The position numbers were made by a program, and so were the translations under genes. A stretch of DNA of 64,000 nt from Bathynomus jamesi (lineage: Eukaryota > Arthropoda > Malacostraca > Isopoda > Cirolanidae), in NCBI GenBank assembly GCA_023014485.1, contig JAJOZX010002582.1:236001-300000 (forward strand), given 5' to 3'. How positions within the stretch are numbered: the stretch's first letter is position 1; each line of letters starts with the position of its first letter. The notes beneath the pieces are model-generated. The model was given only the letters and a program-made list of their open reading frames with translations. It was not told the DNA's origin and searched no databases. Of the stretch, positions 1-10,050 are shown one piece after another.

Positions 1-642
1 AGGGTTTCCAGGTCCCAGCCACCTCAAACCCTGCCTTCCCAGTACTCCCTGTACACGCCCGAACCTGCCGCCCGGAGCAAGCCGTCGAGGCGGAGACGCC
101 GGAGCGTGTCACCAGACCCTCCGGCCTCCCAACGTCTCTCTCCCTCTTCCCCTAAGACCAAGAAGACGGCTCGGACCCTTACACCGCCCACCACGTCCAT
201 CTCTCCCCATCGTAGAAGTCCCACCGTTCTACCCCCACAGACTCTGACAATAGTGGCCGAAATCCACGACCCGCCCTGTACGACGAGACCCAGCCCAGTG
301 GATCCAGTGGATGCGGCTCTGGCGCAGCTGCACGGTGTGACCGAGGGAAGCTCGGCTGCGCCCACGCCCATGAGTCTCCTGGATCTGCCCTTGCCTCCTG
401 GTGTCATTTTCTCCACCCCTCCACGAGACCACTCTGGTTCACCTCCTTCCACCCCCATCGTACCTACCCCCCCAACATCCCCGACCCCTCCCTTATCAGC
501 TACCCTGAGTACGCCCTCCCTCCCACCCGCCCGGTCTTTTTGGTACCCCCCGTCACCACCTAGGGTCCGCCGTGAGACCCCGGACAGGCGGAGTAGCGCC
601 CCTTTTGGGGTTAACGTGCCCCCCCCCCTGGCCCGACCATAG
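1..642 (+). CDS. ORF1 C-terminal part of the I-type LINE
   Basis: Frame 1 is open from the first base to a TAG at 640-642, giving about 213 residues cut off by the window edge. The protein is extremely rich in proline, serine and threonine, with an arginine cluster near residues 34-39. ORF1 proteins of I-type LINEs bind element RNA and usually carry CCHC zinc knuckles; none is visible in this part, so any knuckles would lie upstream. It is assigned as ORF1 from its position 257 bp before ORF2 on the same strand, not from domain similarity. The proline-rich tail could be disordered. An internal ATG at 361-369 exists, but the true start is outside the window. Confidence 0.6.
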   Translation, partial: RVSRSQPPQTLPSQYSLYTPEPAARSKPSRRRRRSVSPDPPASQRLSPSSPKTKKTARTLTPPTTSISPHRRSPTVLPPQTLTIVAEIHDPPCTTRPSPVDPVDAALAQLHGVTEGSSAAPTPMSLLDLPLPPGVIFSTPPRDHSGSPPSTPIVPTPPTSPTPPLSATLSTPSLPPARSFWYPPSPPRVRRETPDRRSSAPFGVNVPPPLARP

Positions 643-899
643 TAGCCCGACAAGGCATTTCCGACCCGCTCAGCCCACGATGTTCCTCTGCCTGCCGTGA
701 TCCACGCCTCCGGTCTCGCTCGGCCGACTCGACCCCGCAACCTCCGCAGGGTTCGACAGGCCGACCGATTCCTTCCCTGGTGAACGGTAGATAGCCAGCC
801 ATGCTCCCGACCCAGCCTTCAGTTTCGCGAACTCCAGATCCCCCTTTACACTCCAACCTCCTAGCGCCTACACCTTTACCCATCCCCCTTCATTAACTA
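643..899 (+). other. Spacer between ORF1 and ORF2 of the I-type LINE
   Basis: This is GC-rich sequence without a coding signal of its own. It separates the ORF1 stop from the ORF2 ATG at 900. How ORF2 would be translated (reinitiation or another route) cannot be read from the sequence. Confidence 0.5.
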
Positions 900-3800
900 A
901 TGGATCCCCCGAAAGCCACGATAGTCCACTGGAACTGTCGAGGAATCTTTGCAAACTATGAAGGCCTTAACTCCTTGATTGCCACTTCCCGTCCGGTGTG
1001 TGTCTGTCTCCAGGAGCTAATCCTGGGGACCAGGTCCATGCCCTGCCCCACTGGTTATTTCTGCGTCGCCACCCCGCCTCCTACCTGCACTCGAAGGGGA
1101 GCTGCCATCCTCGTCCACCACGCAGTACCCTTCTACAATCTCTCCATCCGGTCCCCGCTACAGGTGACTGCCGTCCGGCTCTCCCTGGATAGACAGTACA
1201 CCATTTGTTCAATCTACCTTCCCCCCCACGCTCAAGTCTCCCGCGACGACCTGGTGGAAGTCGTGGAACATCTCCCCAGGCCCTTCCTACTACTGGGCGA
1301 TTTCAATAGTCGTCACCCCTTGTGGGGCGACACACACACCACCTATATGGCCCCAACCCTGATATCCGTCATGACCGAGCTCTCCTTCGAGTGCCTCAAC
1401 GATGGCTCTCCTACATTCTACCATGCCACCACCTGCACTCCATCCTGTATAGACCTGTCCCTCGTATCAACTGATGCCCTCCTAGACTTCACGTGGCAAG
1501 TCCTCCGAGAGGACTATGGCAGTGACCATCTCCCCATTCTACTCACCCTCAATCGACCCGACCAGACCGTACGGGTACCGGTAAGGTGGGTTACCACCGA
1601 CGCGAATTGGGCCCGCTTCTGCGACAACACATATACCACCCTTACAACTGCCCACTTCCCATCCATCGACGGGTGCGTCGCATACTTCGAGTCCGTCGTT
1701 CTAACGGCCGCAAGCACAAGCGTACCACAATCCTCCGCCTACCCCCGCGCCCTACGGGTTCCTTGGTGGACCCCGGAGTGCGCGGAGGCCGTGCGCGCCA
1801 AGAAGGAGGCAACTCGGCGCTTTTACCGGACGCGACTCCCCATCCATCGCACGGAAATGCAGCGGGTCAGGGCCATCGCCCGCCGCACAATGAAGACAGC
1901 GCGCCGAGCCTCTTGGCGTGCCTTTGTGTCCGGCATTACCGTCAACACACCTTCGGCTACCATCTGGAAGAAGGTGCGGGACGTCGAGACGCGACATGTC
2001 CCCTCCCGACCCCCGGTCCTCCGGACAAACGACGGACTCCTATGTGAGCCCAAGTCGGTGGCAGACCACCTTGCTTCTACCTTCGCCGCCGTTTCTTCCT
2101 CTGCAGCCAATCCCGTACCCGCCCCTGACGATAGCTCCTCCCCACCGTCCATAGACAGCACCTACAACCGATTGTTTACCATGCGTGAACTACAGACGGC
2201 ACTGGCCTCTCGACGATCCCCTTGCCCCGGCCCGGACGGTATTCCGTACGGCATGATCCAACACCTCCACTCTACCTTACAAATTTTCCTGCTAGACTTA
2301 TACAATCGCATATGGATAGAGGGTGCCTTCCCCTTTAGGTGGAAGGAGGCCCACGTCATCCCTATCCCCAAGCCCGGCAAAGATTCCCTGGACCCCACAA
2401 ACTACAGACCAATCGCCCTGACATGTTGTGCCTGCAAGATCCTCGAAAAAATGGTCGCTACGCGATTATCGTTCGTCCTTGAACGTACCAATTCCTTCCC
2501 GTCTACCCAGTCCGGCTTCAGACAATTCCGCTCCACCACTGATCCCCTCCTGCTTCTCAGCCGAGACATACAGGATGCCTTCGACAATAGACAGTTCGTA
2601 CTGTCAGTTTTCTTCGACATCCAGAAGGCCTATGACACCACCCGTCGAGCAATGATCCTCGGTCAGCTCCGACATCTGGGCCTTGTCGGAGCCATGCCTA
2701 CCTTCATCAGGGGCTTCCTTACTTCTCGGACCTTTAAAGTCCGGGTGGGCTCAGTCCTCTCTGACACCTTTGTGCAGAAGGACGGGGTCCCACAGGGAAG
2801 CATCCTCAGTGTTCTCTGCTTCTCTGTCGTGATGAACACGGTCTCACAATGCCTTCCACCCACAATCCGCTCTTCCATCTACGCGGATGACCTTGCAATC
2901 TACTTCGCAGGGCGAGAACCGTCTGTCGTTCAACGGCAAATGCAGCTCGCCATCTACCGGGTGGAGAGGTGGGCGACGTCGGTCGGTTTCCGCCTCTCCA
3001 TCCCTAAGTCCAAGTGTATGGTCTTCAGTAGAAGAAGACCCACAACCCTTCCTCTACCCTCTGTTACATTATACGGCAGTCCTCTTGAGGTGGTACCCTC
3101 CACGCGTTTTCTGGGCATGACCCTAGACCGACGGCTCAATTGGGTTCCCCATCTCAAGCACCTAAAGCAATCCCTTCGACGCCCCCTCGCTCTCCTGGAT
3201 CACCTCTCTCACACCACATGGGGTGCAGATCGACGCTCTCTTCTTCGCCTTTATACTTCCATAGTACAGTCGAAGCTGGACTATGGTAGCGCAGTTTATG
3301 GTTCAGCCTCCAACGCCCGCCTCCGTATCCTGGACCCGGTACTTAATAGAGGCCTCCGCCTCGCCACCGGTGCTTTCCGCTCCTCCCCAGCCTCCAGCCT
3401 CCATGTGGAATGTGATCATCTCCCTCTCGCCCTCCGACGGGGTCTACTCCTCATGCGGACATACCTCCGTGCACAGAGGCTACCTTCTTCGCTTCTGGGC
3501 ACGGCGGTTTTAGAACTACCACCTCAGGGACGGAGCTGGCACTTCACTGAAGCGGTCCGCTCTTTCCTTGATCTTTTCAACATGCCCGCCCCCTCAGTTA
3601 TCCCCATTTCATTCAGCATCTACCCCCCCTGGATCCTAACCCCTATCAAGTTCTGCAAAGATCTGTGTTCCCTACCGAAGACTACCACGAGCGCCATGAT
3701 ATACAGGTCACTTTTCCGCGAACACGCAACCCAACACCCGGACGCAATCGCCATTTACACGGATGGTTCCCGCTCGGAAGCTGGTGTGGCCTCCTCAGCG

Positions 3801-4619
3801 GTGATTCTGTCCCAGCCGCTCTCCCGGAGCGTCGGCCTGCCCCGCGAGGCCTCCGTTTTTTCGGCGGAACTTTTCGCCATAACGGAGGCCCTCGATATTG
3901 TGCGCACCCACTCTGCCAGCTCTTTTGTCATTTATTCGGATTCCCAAAGTGCACTTCTCTCCCTAGAAAGATTTAACTCCCCTCACCCGCTCGTCTGTAC
4001 CATCCAGCAGACCTTCCACTTTTTAACGATCTTCCAACATAAGACAATCGCATTCTGTTGGGTCCCGGCTCATGTCGGCATCCAGGGTAACGAGGCGGCG
4101 GACCGCACAGCAAAGACGGCCTGCTTGCTGCCGGCCTCCTCCCGACCCCTCCCCTTCTCCGACTTCTTCCCGGCTTTCCGCTCCCACTTCCGCTCCATAT
4201 GGCAGCGGGAATGGGACCAGGCCACACAAAATAAACTCCACACGATCAAACCGCACATAGGACACTGGGCTTCTTCATTCCACCGGTCCCGCCATAAAGA
4301 AGTAATCCTAGCCCGTCTCCGCATAGGTCACACCCGCATCACCCACGGACACCTTATGGCGAAATCGCCAGCCCCGCTTTGCTCTACCTGCCATACCCCT
4401 ATCACTGTCTTACACCTTCTGGTGGAATGCTCAAAGTTGGCCGCTCTCCGTCGCAGGTGTTTCCCTCTCGGCCGAAAACCCCATACCCAACTGCCTACGA
4501 TCTATACTCGCCGACGGCCCCCACTTTTCAGCGGAAGCCGTTCTCCTCTTCCTTACTCACTCCCATCTGCTCCATCGTATCTGAAACCGTACCCCTCCTA
4601 CCCATTATCCATCGACTGA
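900..4619 (+). CDS. LINE ORF2: endonuclease, reverse transcriptase, RNase H
   Basis: An ATG at 900 opens a 1239-residue protein that copies element RNA into DNA at a nicked target. The N-terminal third is an APE-like (EEP) endonuclease: LLGDFNSRHPLWG near residues 131-143 and GSDHLPI near 208. The reverse transcriptase follows, with a motif-0/1 region around VIPIPKPGKD near 482, DIQKAYD near 570, GVPQGSILS near 628 and the catalytic YADD near 662. An RNase H domain begins at IYTDGSRSEAG near 951 and continues with SAELFAITEAL and IYSDSQSALLSL, ending at WVPAHVGIQGNEAADR near 1054. A cysteine/histidine motif (CSTCHTPITVLHLLVEC) lies near 1161. All catalytic signatures are present and uninterrupted, so the enzyme could be functional. 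Clade placement (I/Nimb) is from domain order. Confidence 0.93.
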   Translation: MDPPKATIVHWNCRGIFANYEGLNSLIATSRPVCVCLQELILGTRSMPCPTGYFCVATPPPTCTRRGAAILVHHAVPFYNLSIRSPLQVTAVRLSLDRQYTICSIYLPPHAQVSRDDLVEVVEHLPRPFLLLGDFNSRHPLWGDTHTTYMAPTLISVMTELSFECLNDGSPTFYHATTCTPSCIDLSLVSTDALLDFTWQVLREDYGSDHLPILLTLNRPDQTVRVPVRWVTTDANWARFCDNTYTTLTTAHFPSIDGCVAYFESVVLTAASTSVPQSSAYPRALRVPWWTPECAEAVRAKKEATRRFYRTRLPIHRTEMQRVRAIARRTMKTARRASWRAFVSGITVNTPSATIWKKVRDVETRHVPSRPPVLRTNDGLLCEPKSVADHLASTFAAVSSSAANPVPAPDDSSSPPSIDSTYNRLFTMRELQTALASRRSPCPGPDGIPYGMIQHLHSTLQIFLLDLYNRIWIEGAFPFRWKEAHVIPIPKPGKDSLDPTNYRPIALTCCACKILEKMVATRLSFVLERTNSFPSTQSGFRQFRSTTDPLLLLSRDIQDAFDNRQFVLSVFFDIQKAYDTTRRAMILGQLRHLGLVGAMPTFIRGFLTSRTFKVRVGSVLSDTFVQKDGVPQGSILSVLCFSVVMNTVSQCLPPTIRSSIYADDLAIYFAGREPSVVQRQMQLAIYRVERWATSVGFRLSIPKSKCMVFSRRRPTTLPLPSVTLYGSPLEVVPSTRFLGMTLDRRLNWVPHLKHLKQSLRRPLALLDHLSHTTWGADRRSLLRLYTSIVQSKLDYGSAVYGSASNARLRILDPVLNRGLRLATGAFRSSPASSLHVECDHLPLALRRGLLLMRTYLRAQRLPSSLLGTAVLELPPQGRSWHFTEAVRSFLDLFNMPAPSVIPISFSIYPPWILTPIKFCKDLCSLPKTTTSAMIYRSLFREHATQHPDAIAIYTDGSRSEAGVASSAVILSQPLSRSVGLPREASVFSAELFAITEALDIVRTHSASSFVIYSDSQSALLSLERFNSPHPLVCTIQQTFHFLTIFQHKTIAFCWVPAHVGIQGNEAADRTAKTACLLPASSRPLPFSDFFPAFRSHFRSIWQREWDQATQNKLHTIKPHIGHWASSFHRSRHKEVILARLRIGHTRITHGHLMAKSPAPLCSTCHTPITVLHLLVECSKLAALRRRCFPLGRKPHTQLPTIYTRRRPPLFSGSRSPLPYSLPSAPSYLKPYPSYPLSID

Positions 4620-4735
4620 CCCTTACTCATTCCCCTAGTCTACCGCCCCTAGCACAGTGACATCACCCACTCACTGCCTCGCCGAGATATGTACCGTCTC
4701 TTTAGGTACGAATCGGCGGTAAATCTGGAAAAAAA
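4620..4735 (+). other. 3' UTR and A-rich end of the I-type LINE
   Basis: The GC-rich sequence after the ORF2 stop ends in a run of A at about 4730-4738, followed by (TA)n. A poly(A)-like end fits target-primed reverse transcription. Confidence 0.6.
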
Positions 4736-4868
4736 AAATATATATATATGCACACTTTAGATGATAGTAATATGCGCTGATATATTAGTATATTTATAGT
4801 ACTTAGTAATAGTAGTATAGTAATGGTGTATTGTACTTAAATAACAGTAGTATCCCTTGTTACAGGAA
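4736..4868. other. AT-rich stretch before a transposase relic
   Basis: Short (TA)n and AT-rich sequence. This should contain the left end of the transposon whose coding region begins at 4869, but I could not find a terminal inverted repeat. Confidence 0.4.
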
Positions 4869-5916
4869 ATGGCGGCATTGCAGTTATCGTTTGAGCAACG
4901 TAAGTGGATTCTGAAGCACTACTGGAAGACGGAGAATGTGGCTGAGGTACAGAGACATTGGAGAAATGAGTTTCGAACATTACCACCATCACGGGTAACA
5001 ATTACAAGATTACGTGATAAGTTTGAGACTGACGGAACAGTGCAAAACGTCAACAAAGGCCGATCTGGAAGACGTCGCACTTCAACTGACAATGAAAGTG
5101 TTGAGACCGTGTTACAGGTCTTCACAAACTCTCCAAATAAGTCTACAAGGCAATGTTCTCGTGAGACTGGTGTTTCTAAATCCAGCGTTCATCGCATTTT
5201 GCGACGTGAAAAGTGGAAACCGTACATACCTAGACTGCTCCATGCAATGAATGAGGACGATCCAGATCGTCGAAAAGAATTTTGTGAGGGGTTTTTGCAC
5301 GTGTGTGATGAAAAACTCTTTCTTCCCGATTTCATTGTTTGGTCCGATGAAGCCACTTTTAAACTTAATGGTACCATCAATCGACACAACTGTGTGTACT
5401 GGGCCACCGAAAATTCAAACGTAACAGAAGAACGAGCACTTAATCAACCAGGAGTGTCAGTGTGGCGTGGTCTGTCTTCCAGAGGACTGATAGGGCCATT
5501 TTTCTTTGAGGACACTGTCACGGGTGCTGCTTACTTATCAATGCTGCAAGACAACATTGTACCTTCAATCAGAGCTCTCTTTTTGGAAGAAGAGTGTTAC
5601 TTTCAACAGGATGGCGCGCCTCCACATTACCACAATGATGATAGAAATTTGTTTTCCTAGAAGATGGATAGGATGTAGGGGATGTACGGAGTATCCACCA
5701 CGATCTCCTGACTTAACACCCTCAGACTTTTACTTGTGAAGCACTCTGAAGAACACTGTGTATGCTGAAAAACCAAGGACACTGCAGGCCTTGAGACACG
5801 AAATTGAAATAGCTTGTGCCAACATTCCACTCCGAACAGTATGTCGATCTGTTGCGCGCCGTTGTCAAGAATGTATTGATGCTAGTGGCGGACATTTTGG
5901 ACATTTAAAACATTAA
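4869..5916 (+). pseudogene. Mariner-like (DUF4817-type) transposase, frameshifted
   Basis: The first ATG in frame is at 4869. The product has two N-terminal helix-turn-helix halves (residues about 1-125), including [20 protein letters not shown], then a DDE domain with [17 protein letters not shown] and SPDLTPSDF carrying the three aspartates. The third block is in another frame: the first frame stops at 5658-5660 and the rest continues in +1 from about 5640, with a TGA at 5737-5739 where a tryptophan is usual. The C-terminus ends at TAA 5914-5916 with the typical GGHFGHL-like ending. The family is a Tc1/mariner-superfamily transposase common in arthropods. It is inactive here. The gene at 24144-25203 is a distant relative, as are the pieces at 26.8 and 45.4 kb. 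Confidence 0.82.
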
Positions 5917-5981
5917 AGTAAACAGACAACCATGAAGGTATTGACGCTGCTGGCTGATATTTCGAACATTTAAACATTAAA
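5875..5981 (+). repeat. Tandem duplication of a transposase 3' end
   Basis: Bases 5875-5917, coding for the transposase C-terminus and stop, are repeated with divergence at 5940-5981. The second copy has an in-frame TGA inside the IDA...H ending. It probably arose by local duplication. Confidence 0.6.
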
Positions 5982-6071
5982 GAAGCCTATTTGCTATCTA
6001 TTTACTATCCGCTTATTTTGCTTATTGATATATATGTTAATATGATGTGTGAACATTTTTTTGGGACACAC

Positions 6072-6103
<32 letters not shown>

Positions 6104-6115
6104 TATATACACACA
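6072..6115. repeat. (TA)n/(CA)n microsatellite
   Basis: Alternating TA with a short CA end directly precedes the left end of the next element. Confidence 0.8.
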
Positions 6116-6794
6116 CAAAGGTGGGCACCCGGGCCTCAAAAAGGACCGACGGTCCCGGTCCTTGCCTCAAACTGGACCGACGGTCACGGTCCTTTCTGAA
6201 GATAGGACCTAGGAACGACTCGGTCCTCGGTCCTTATATATAATACAAGTGAAAAATTTGATTAAAATGAAATTAAAGACACCGGAAATCTTTAATTTTA
6301 TTAACGTAAATTATAATTAATACAATACATAAATGATGAAAAAAAGTTAAGTTAAAATGCTTGAGTTTCCCTTCAAGACTACTAGCATTTCAAAATGGCT
6401 GTCACTGAGCCCTGACGTTTTCGGCTTGAGGACGTCCTTCCCCAAAGAGAAGAGCCAGGTATTCAAAGTATTTGTCCAGGTACGGCCAGGGATTGCCGGG
6501 TTCAGTTCTTCCGCTAGGAGCTCCAGTTGCTTGACTTGAAGTTGAAGCACTAACATCAGTAGATTCTTCGTCTCCTCCAGGTGTTGAAACAAGTTTCAGT
6601 TCAGTCTCAGTCTCTTTCTGAGTCTTCTGGAGGAAACGATCCATCTTCTTTAGAACTTCAAATAATCACTAAACACACTAAAATCACTAAAACAGACCGT
6701 CCGGACCGGACCGTCCGGAATTGCTTAAAAATGGACCGTCGCTCCTCACTGAGAAAAGGACCGACTTTCCCGCTCTCGGCCCTGCCCACCTTTG
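6116..6794. mobile_element. Non-autonomous hAT-like element with GGACCG-rich ends
   Basis: The ends are CAAAGGTGGGCA and its complement TGCCCACCTTTG. The terminal 100-130 bp on each side are full of GGACCG/CGGTCC words. An antisense ORF inside resembles the N-terminus of hAT transposases (next entry). The flanks are microsatellite, so the 8-bp target duplication cannot be judged. The same terminal dodecamer is used by the 127-bp element at 9916-10042. Confidence 0.7.
6402..6644 (-). pseudogene. N-terminal remnant of a hAT transposase
   Basis: The 80-residue frame starts MDRFLQKTQKETE and contains NPWPYLDKYFEYL, a stretch typical of hAT proteins just before their BED-type zinc finger. The finger and the catalytic domain are missing, so the element cannot mobilise itself. 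The assignment rests on this motif and on the hAT-type ends around it. Confidence 0.5.
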
Positions 6795-7255
6795 TATATA
6801 TATATATATATGGCAGTTTTTGATAGGACTAGACCGTAAATTTCCTTAGGAATAACGCTTACTCTCGTTGTATATACCGTGCAATCAATCGTGGATGTAA
6901 TTAAAAATGTTTTCAGTATTCAATGTTTTAGTATTCAGTAGTGTGAAAGAAAGCGTGTTTGTCGTGCCAAGAAAGGAAAGCGTTTTATAAAAGATCCCCA
7001 TTAAAAACGTTGAAAGAAAATGTATTCCAAGACGAGTTTTCAAAGAAAACGAATATAAAGGAGAAGCTTAAATAATAATAAAAAGTAAACTTTAATTTTT
7101 TTTTTAAAGCCAGTTAAAATTACAAGCGGGAAAGACGGAGTTCCAGCATTGTAAACCTGAAAAAGCTTTATAAGGGGAGTACTGCACTTTAAACCGCAAC
7201 AAAGGATAGCTTACATTTTTTCGAAATGGTGATTATTTTTCATGTTAAAAAACTT
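6795..7255. other. Non-coding stretch, no feature seen
   Basis: AT-rich sequence with (TA)n at its left edge. I see no gene, RNA or repeat boundary here. Confidence 0.5.
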
Positions 7256-7413
7256 TTAAGCCCTTTCGTACCTGAATTATGAAATTTTTTATTCACAATT
7301 TTATTTCTTGTTCAAACCAAAATAACCTCTAATATAATATTCAGATCGTAAGGCTCAAAATCGAATGTCGAGCTCGTGTTACCATAAGGCAATGCTCGGC
7401 GTTAAAGGGTTAA
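7256..7413. mobile_element. TTAA-flanked MITE (piggyBac-like)
   Basis: TTAA at 7256-7259 and 7410-7413 bracket about 150 bp. The inner ends are CCCTTTCG on the left and the complement of CCCTTTAACGCCG on the right. TTAA duplication and CCC-starting ends are piggyBac traits. No coding capacity. Confidence 0.55.
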
Positions 7414-7660
7414 TTAGGTGTCTCTGCAGCGAATTGAATTTTGTATATAGTTTGGTTAGGTCCAGTTACGTTTAGGTTTTAGATCGAGAAATTTGGTCCG
7501 TTGGTGAGGTTTCTTTCAAAAGGCTGAAAATTAGAAGTTTGCCTTTAAGCCTAAGCCTTCTTCTGTCTACATTTTTGTGAACCAATGGCCAGCAGATGAA
7601 CTGCGCGTATTAGGTTTTGTGTCTTTGTAGAGTTTCCTAAGTAAATTGTTATTTCATATA

Positions 7661-7886
7661 CAGGGTGACCCATAAGTCCCAATCGGTTATAATTTAAATG
7701 AAAATCCATCTAGCGGAGCTCACACTGACGTAATCGATTACTGAGGAAAGAATATTTGTTGACATGGTTAGATTTTCTACTTTGAATGATCAATAATTAT
7801 TTCCAAACTTATAAACTCGTTTATTTTGATTTTTTTTTTGTATTTTCACTTTAATTATAACCGATTGGGACTTACGATCCACCCTG
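7661..7886. mobile_element. Mariner-type MITE, 226 bp
   Basis: Starts CAGGGTGACCCATAAGTCC after TA (7659-7660) and ends in the matching complement before TA (7887-7888). The inverted repeats continue for about 35 bp, through AATCGGTTATAA. The ends resemble those of the mariner element at 24078. Confidence 0.8.
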
Positions 7887-7983
7887 TACTAGTACAGATT
7901 TTGCGTTTCCTCAAATGCGTAACTACTGCGCAAAGTTATATTTTAAAAATCGATTTGTGATTTAATACAGTTTTAGGCTTTTT

Positions 7984-8235
7984 ACCCAAGGTTTTGGAAA
8001 AAAAATTTGGTTCTTTTGCATTATCCTCCCAACACTAATTTTTTTATATAATGTTGGTTTGGTTTTGGTTATGGTACTTTATTTTCCTTCCATTATAAAA
8101 AAAATTAGTGTTGATATTAGGTTAGGTTAGGTTAGGTTACGGTAAAAACAGCCCGCCGCAGGCGTTAGCCGTTATAAAAAAAAATTAGTGTTGGGAGGAT
8201 AATGCAAAAGTACCAAAAAATTTTCCCCAGGATTG
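7984..8235. repeat. Inverted repeat enclosing a TTAGG array
   Basis: The left arm, about 7984-8050, and the right arm, about 8173-8235, are inverted copies containing TTTTGCATTATCCTCCCAAC. A third partial piece of the arm lies near 8095-8114. No coding capacity. It is likely a foldback or MITE. Confidence 0.65.
8117..8136 (+). repeat. Four TTAGG units
   Basis: Four perfect TTAGG units, the arthropod telomere repeat, lie inside the inverted repeat. It could be an interstitial telomeric seed or just part of the AACCTAACC motif that recurs in the foldback elements nearby. Confidence 0.7.
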
Positions 8236-8357
8236 GTGGTCACTAGTGAAATATAGCTATTTTAGAATGTGCCTCTTATAATCCTGACATTTAATGCAGT
8301 TATTATTAAGAACTCGCGTTCGAAGTTTTACGAAAATTGAAAGTAATTTTATTTTTT

Positions 8358-8558
8358 GGTACTTACGTATTAACGGGGGGCCACCACATATTGATGATTG
8401 GTTTGGCTAAGTTGTAATATTTTCGTTAGTTGAAAATTTCTAATACATCATATTTTAAAAAATATGATGTATTAGAAATTTTCAACTAACGAAAATATTA
8501 CAACTTAACCTAACCAATCATCAATATGTGGTGGCCCCCCGTTAATACGTAAAGTACC
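8358..8558. mobile_element. 201-bp foldback palindrome, copy A
   Basis: Two arms of about 100 bp are nearly perfect inverted copies and meet at 8458 with almost no loop. The arms hold the core CTTAACCTAACCAAT that is also in the palindrome at 23296-23588. No coding capacity. The near identity of the arms suggests recent formation or conversion. Confidence 0.85.
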
Positions 8559-9915
8559 TTTTTTTTTTTAATCAGTTTACTGTAATTTTAATTTTTAACG
8601 TAATTTTGGCCGAAGTTAATAGCAATTTAGAAGGTAAAGCAGTTTTGGCATATGGGATGGTACCAGTAAGAATATAATGAAAAAAAATATATACCATTAT
8701 GATTTCCGCATCAGACCGAATCGTTCAATTGTGATGTGAAATTCTCATTCAAAATCGGTTGGTACACCTGTCTCTATAATTTAAGAGAGCCCCTTTTTCA
8801 AATTACTTTTATTTTTAAATTCTAAGATTAGAACACACTGCCACGGTTTCCAGAGTTTGCCTAACTCACTCACCTCCGTGTTCCGCACGCGCGTAAATAA
8901 TTTTTTTTTTTTGTAATCTGAAGGAAGTAGGAAATTCTTTCCGCGGAATATGCTCCCCTCTTAAAGACAAAATTTATTAAATTTTTTAATTCCGCTTACC
9001 CATCACCCTGTACCTTATATACCCTTGCTTTTAAATATATATATTTTTGTATATATAAATGTTTTTTTAGTCTGTTTTTTGTCCCCTTTTGTTTCTTTTA
9101 ATCCTTTGTCCCAATTTCTTTCTCATAACAATGTTACTACGATACACGACCCCGTGAATAAAGTTGTTATAAATAACTATCCCGAGGGCCACGGCTGAAT
9201 TTAGACTCAAACCCTTCCTATACCCATACGGGGAACTGAATCATTATATGACCAGAATATAACGCTGAAATCTCATTTTGATGTACGGCCGTTGGGCCTG
9301 CAACTAATCTTGGACGAGGTCGTAAGAGGAAAGTAGGCTATAAAAAATTAAGGCTTTGTAATGGGAATTTGTGTCGGTTTGTGTAGAGCAGTTGTTGGCT
9401 CATTTCCGAGGGAAAATCAAGAGGGACGGATATGAAGAGAACGAGGGATTAGGCTTAATATAGGGGCTACTGTATAATGACCCTTTTGGAAGCGAGCATT
9501 CAGCCTGGTCAAATGACAGTGCGATATAGTGAGGTGAGGTTATAGGCGTTAAAAAGACTGTATGCAATTATATTGAAGTAAACTTGTTTCCAACCCTGTG
9601 GTAATTACGGTACCTCACACTAACCCCGATTTAGACTTGATAACTTTGATGCCTCGTTGCAAAGGTGTGTGTGTGTGTGTTTTTTTTTTCTCTCTATGGA
9701 ATGGCGACAATTTGAAGGATACACAGTCCATCACGACACGAACGTGCGTATCACATTAGCAGTGTGGCGGTGGTTTAATTTTATAAATGTTTTATCATGA
9801 AAAAAAAATGGCATATAATTAAGATTTGGTTAGGTTAAGGTTTGGTTTGGTTAAATTTACTAGTTTTTTAGATTAGGTAAATGTCACGATACAGGATTGA
9901 ATATGTGAAAATTTG
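8559..9915. other. Non-coding stretch
   Basis: AT-rich sequence with poly(T)/(A) runs, a (GT)n at 9664-9680 and short AAATATATAT runs. I see no gene or RNA. Confidence 0.5.
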
Positions 9916-10042
9916 CAGTGGTGGGCACGCGCAACGATTTTTGTAGCGCCGCAGCCCGCAACCGCAACTCTGCTGAAATAGTTGCGCCGCACGCGCAAGC
10001 GCAACCCTTTTCAAAAAGTTGCGGCGCAACTGCCCACCTTTG
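9916..10042. mobile_element. 127-bp hAT-type MITE with perfect 8-bp target duplication
   Basis: Ends are CAGTGGTGGGCA and TGCCCACCTTTG. Both sides carry AAAATTTG (9908-9915 and 10043-10050), a perfect 8-bp duplication as made by hAT transposases. The interior is GC-rich and full of GTTGCG/CGCAAC words that would let it fold. Confidence 0.9.
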
Positions 10043-10050
10043 AAAATTTG

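Larger units (their letters stand above)
1..4735 (+). mobile_element. I-type non-LTR retrotransposon, 5' end outside the window
   Basis: This is the 3' part of a LINE with the order ORF1 tail, spacer, ORF2 (endonuclease, reverse transcriptase, RNase H), short 3' UTR and an A-run near 4730-4738. An RNase H domain after the RT and a terminal cysteine motif place it in the I group (I/Nimb-like). It is GC-richer than the AT-rich DNA that follows. ORF2 has no stop or frameshift, so the copy is probably young. No target duplication can be checked because the 5' end is outside the window. Confidence 0.88.

Noticed and set aside
24..740. Long minus-strand open frame opposite the LINE ORF1.
   Set aside because: It is a shadow of a GC-rich coding strand; composition is Gly/Arg-rich without motif.
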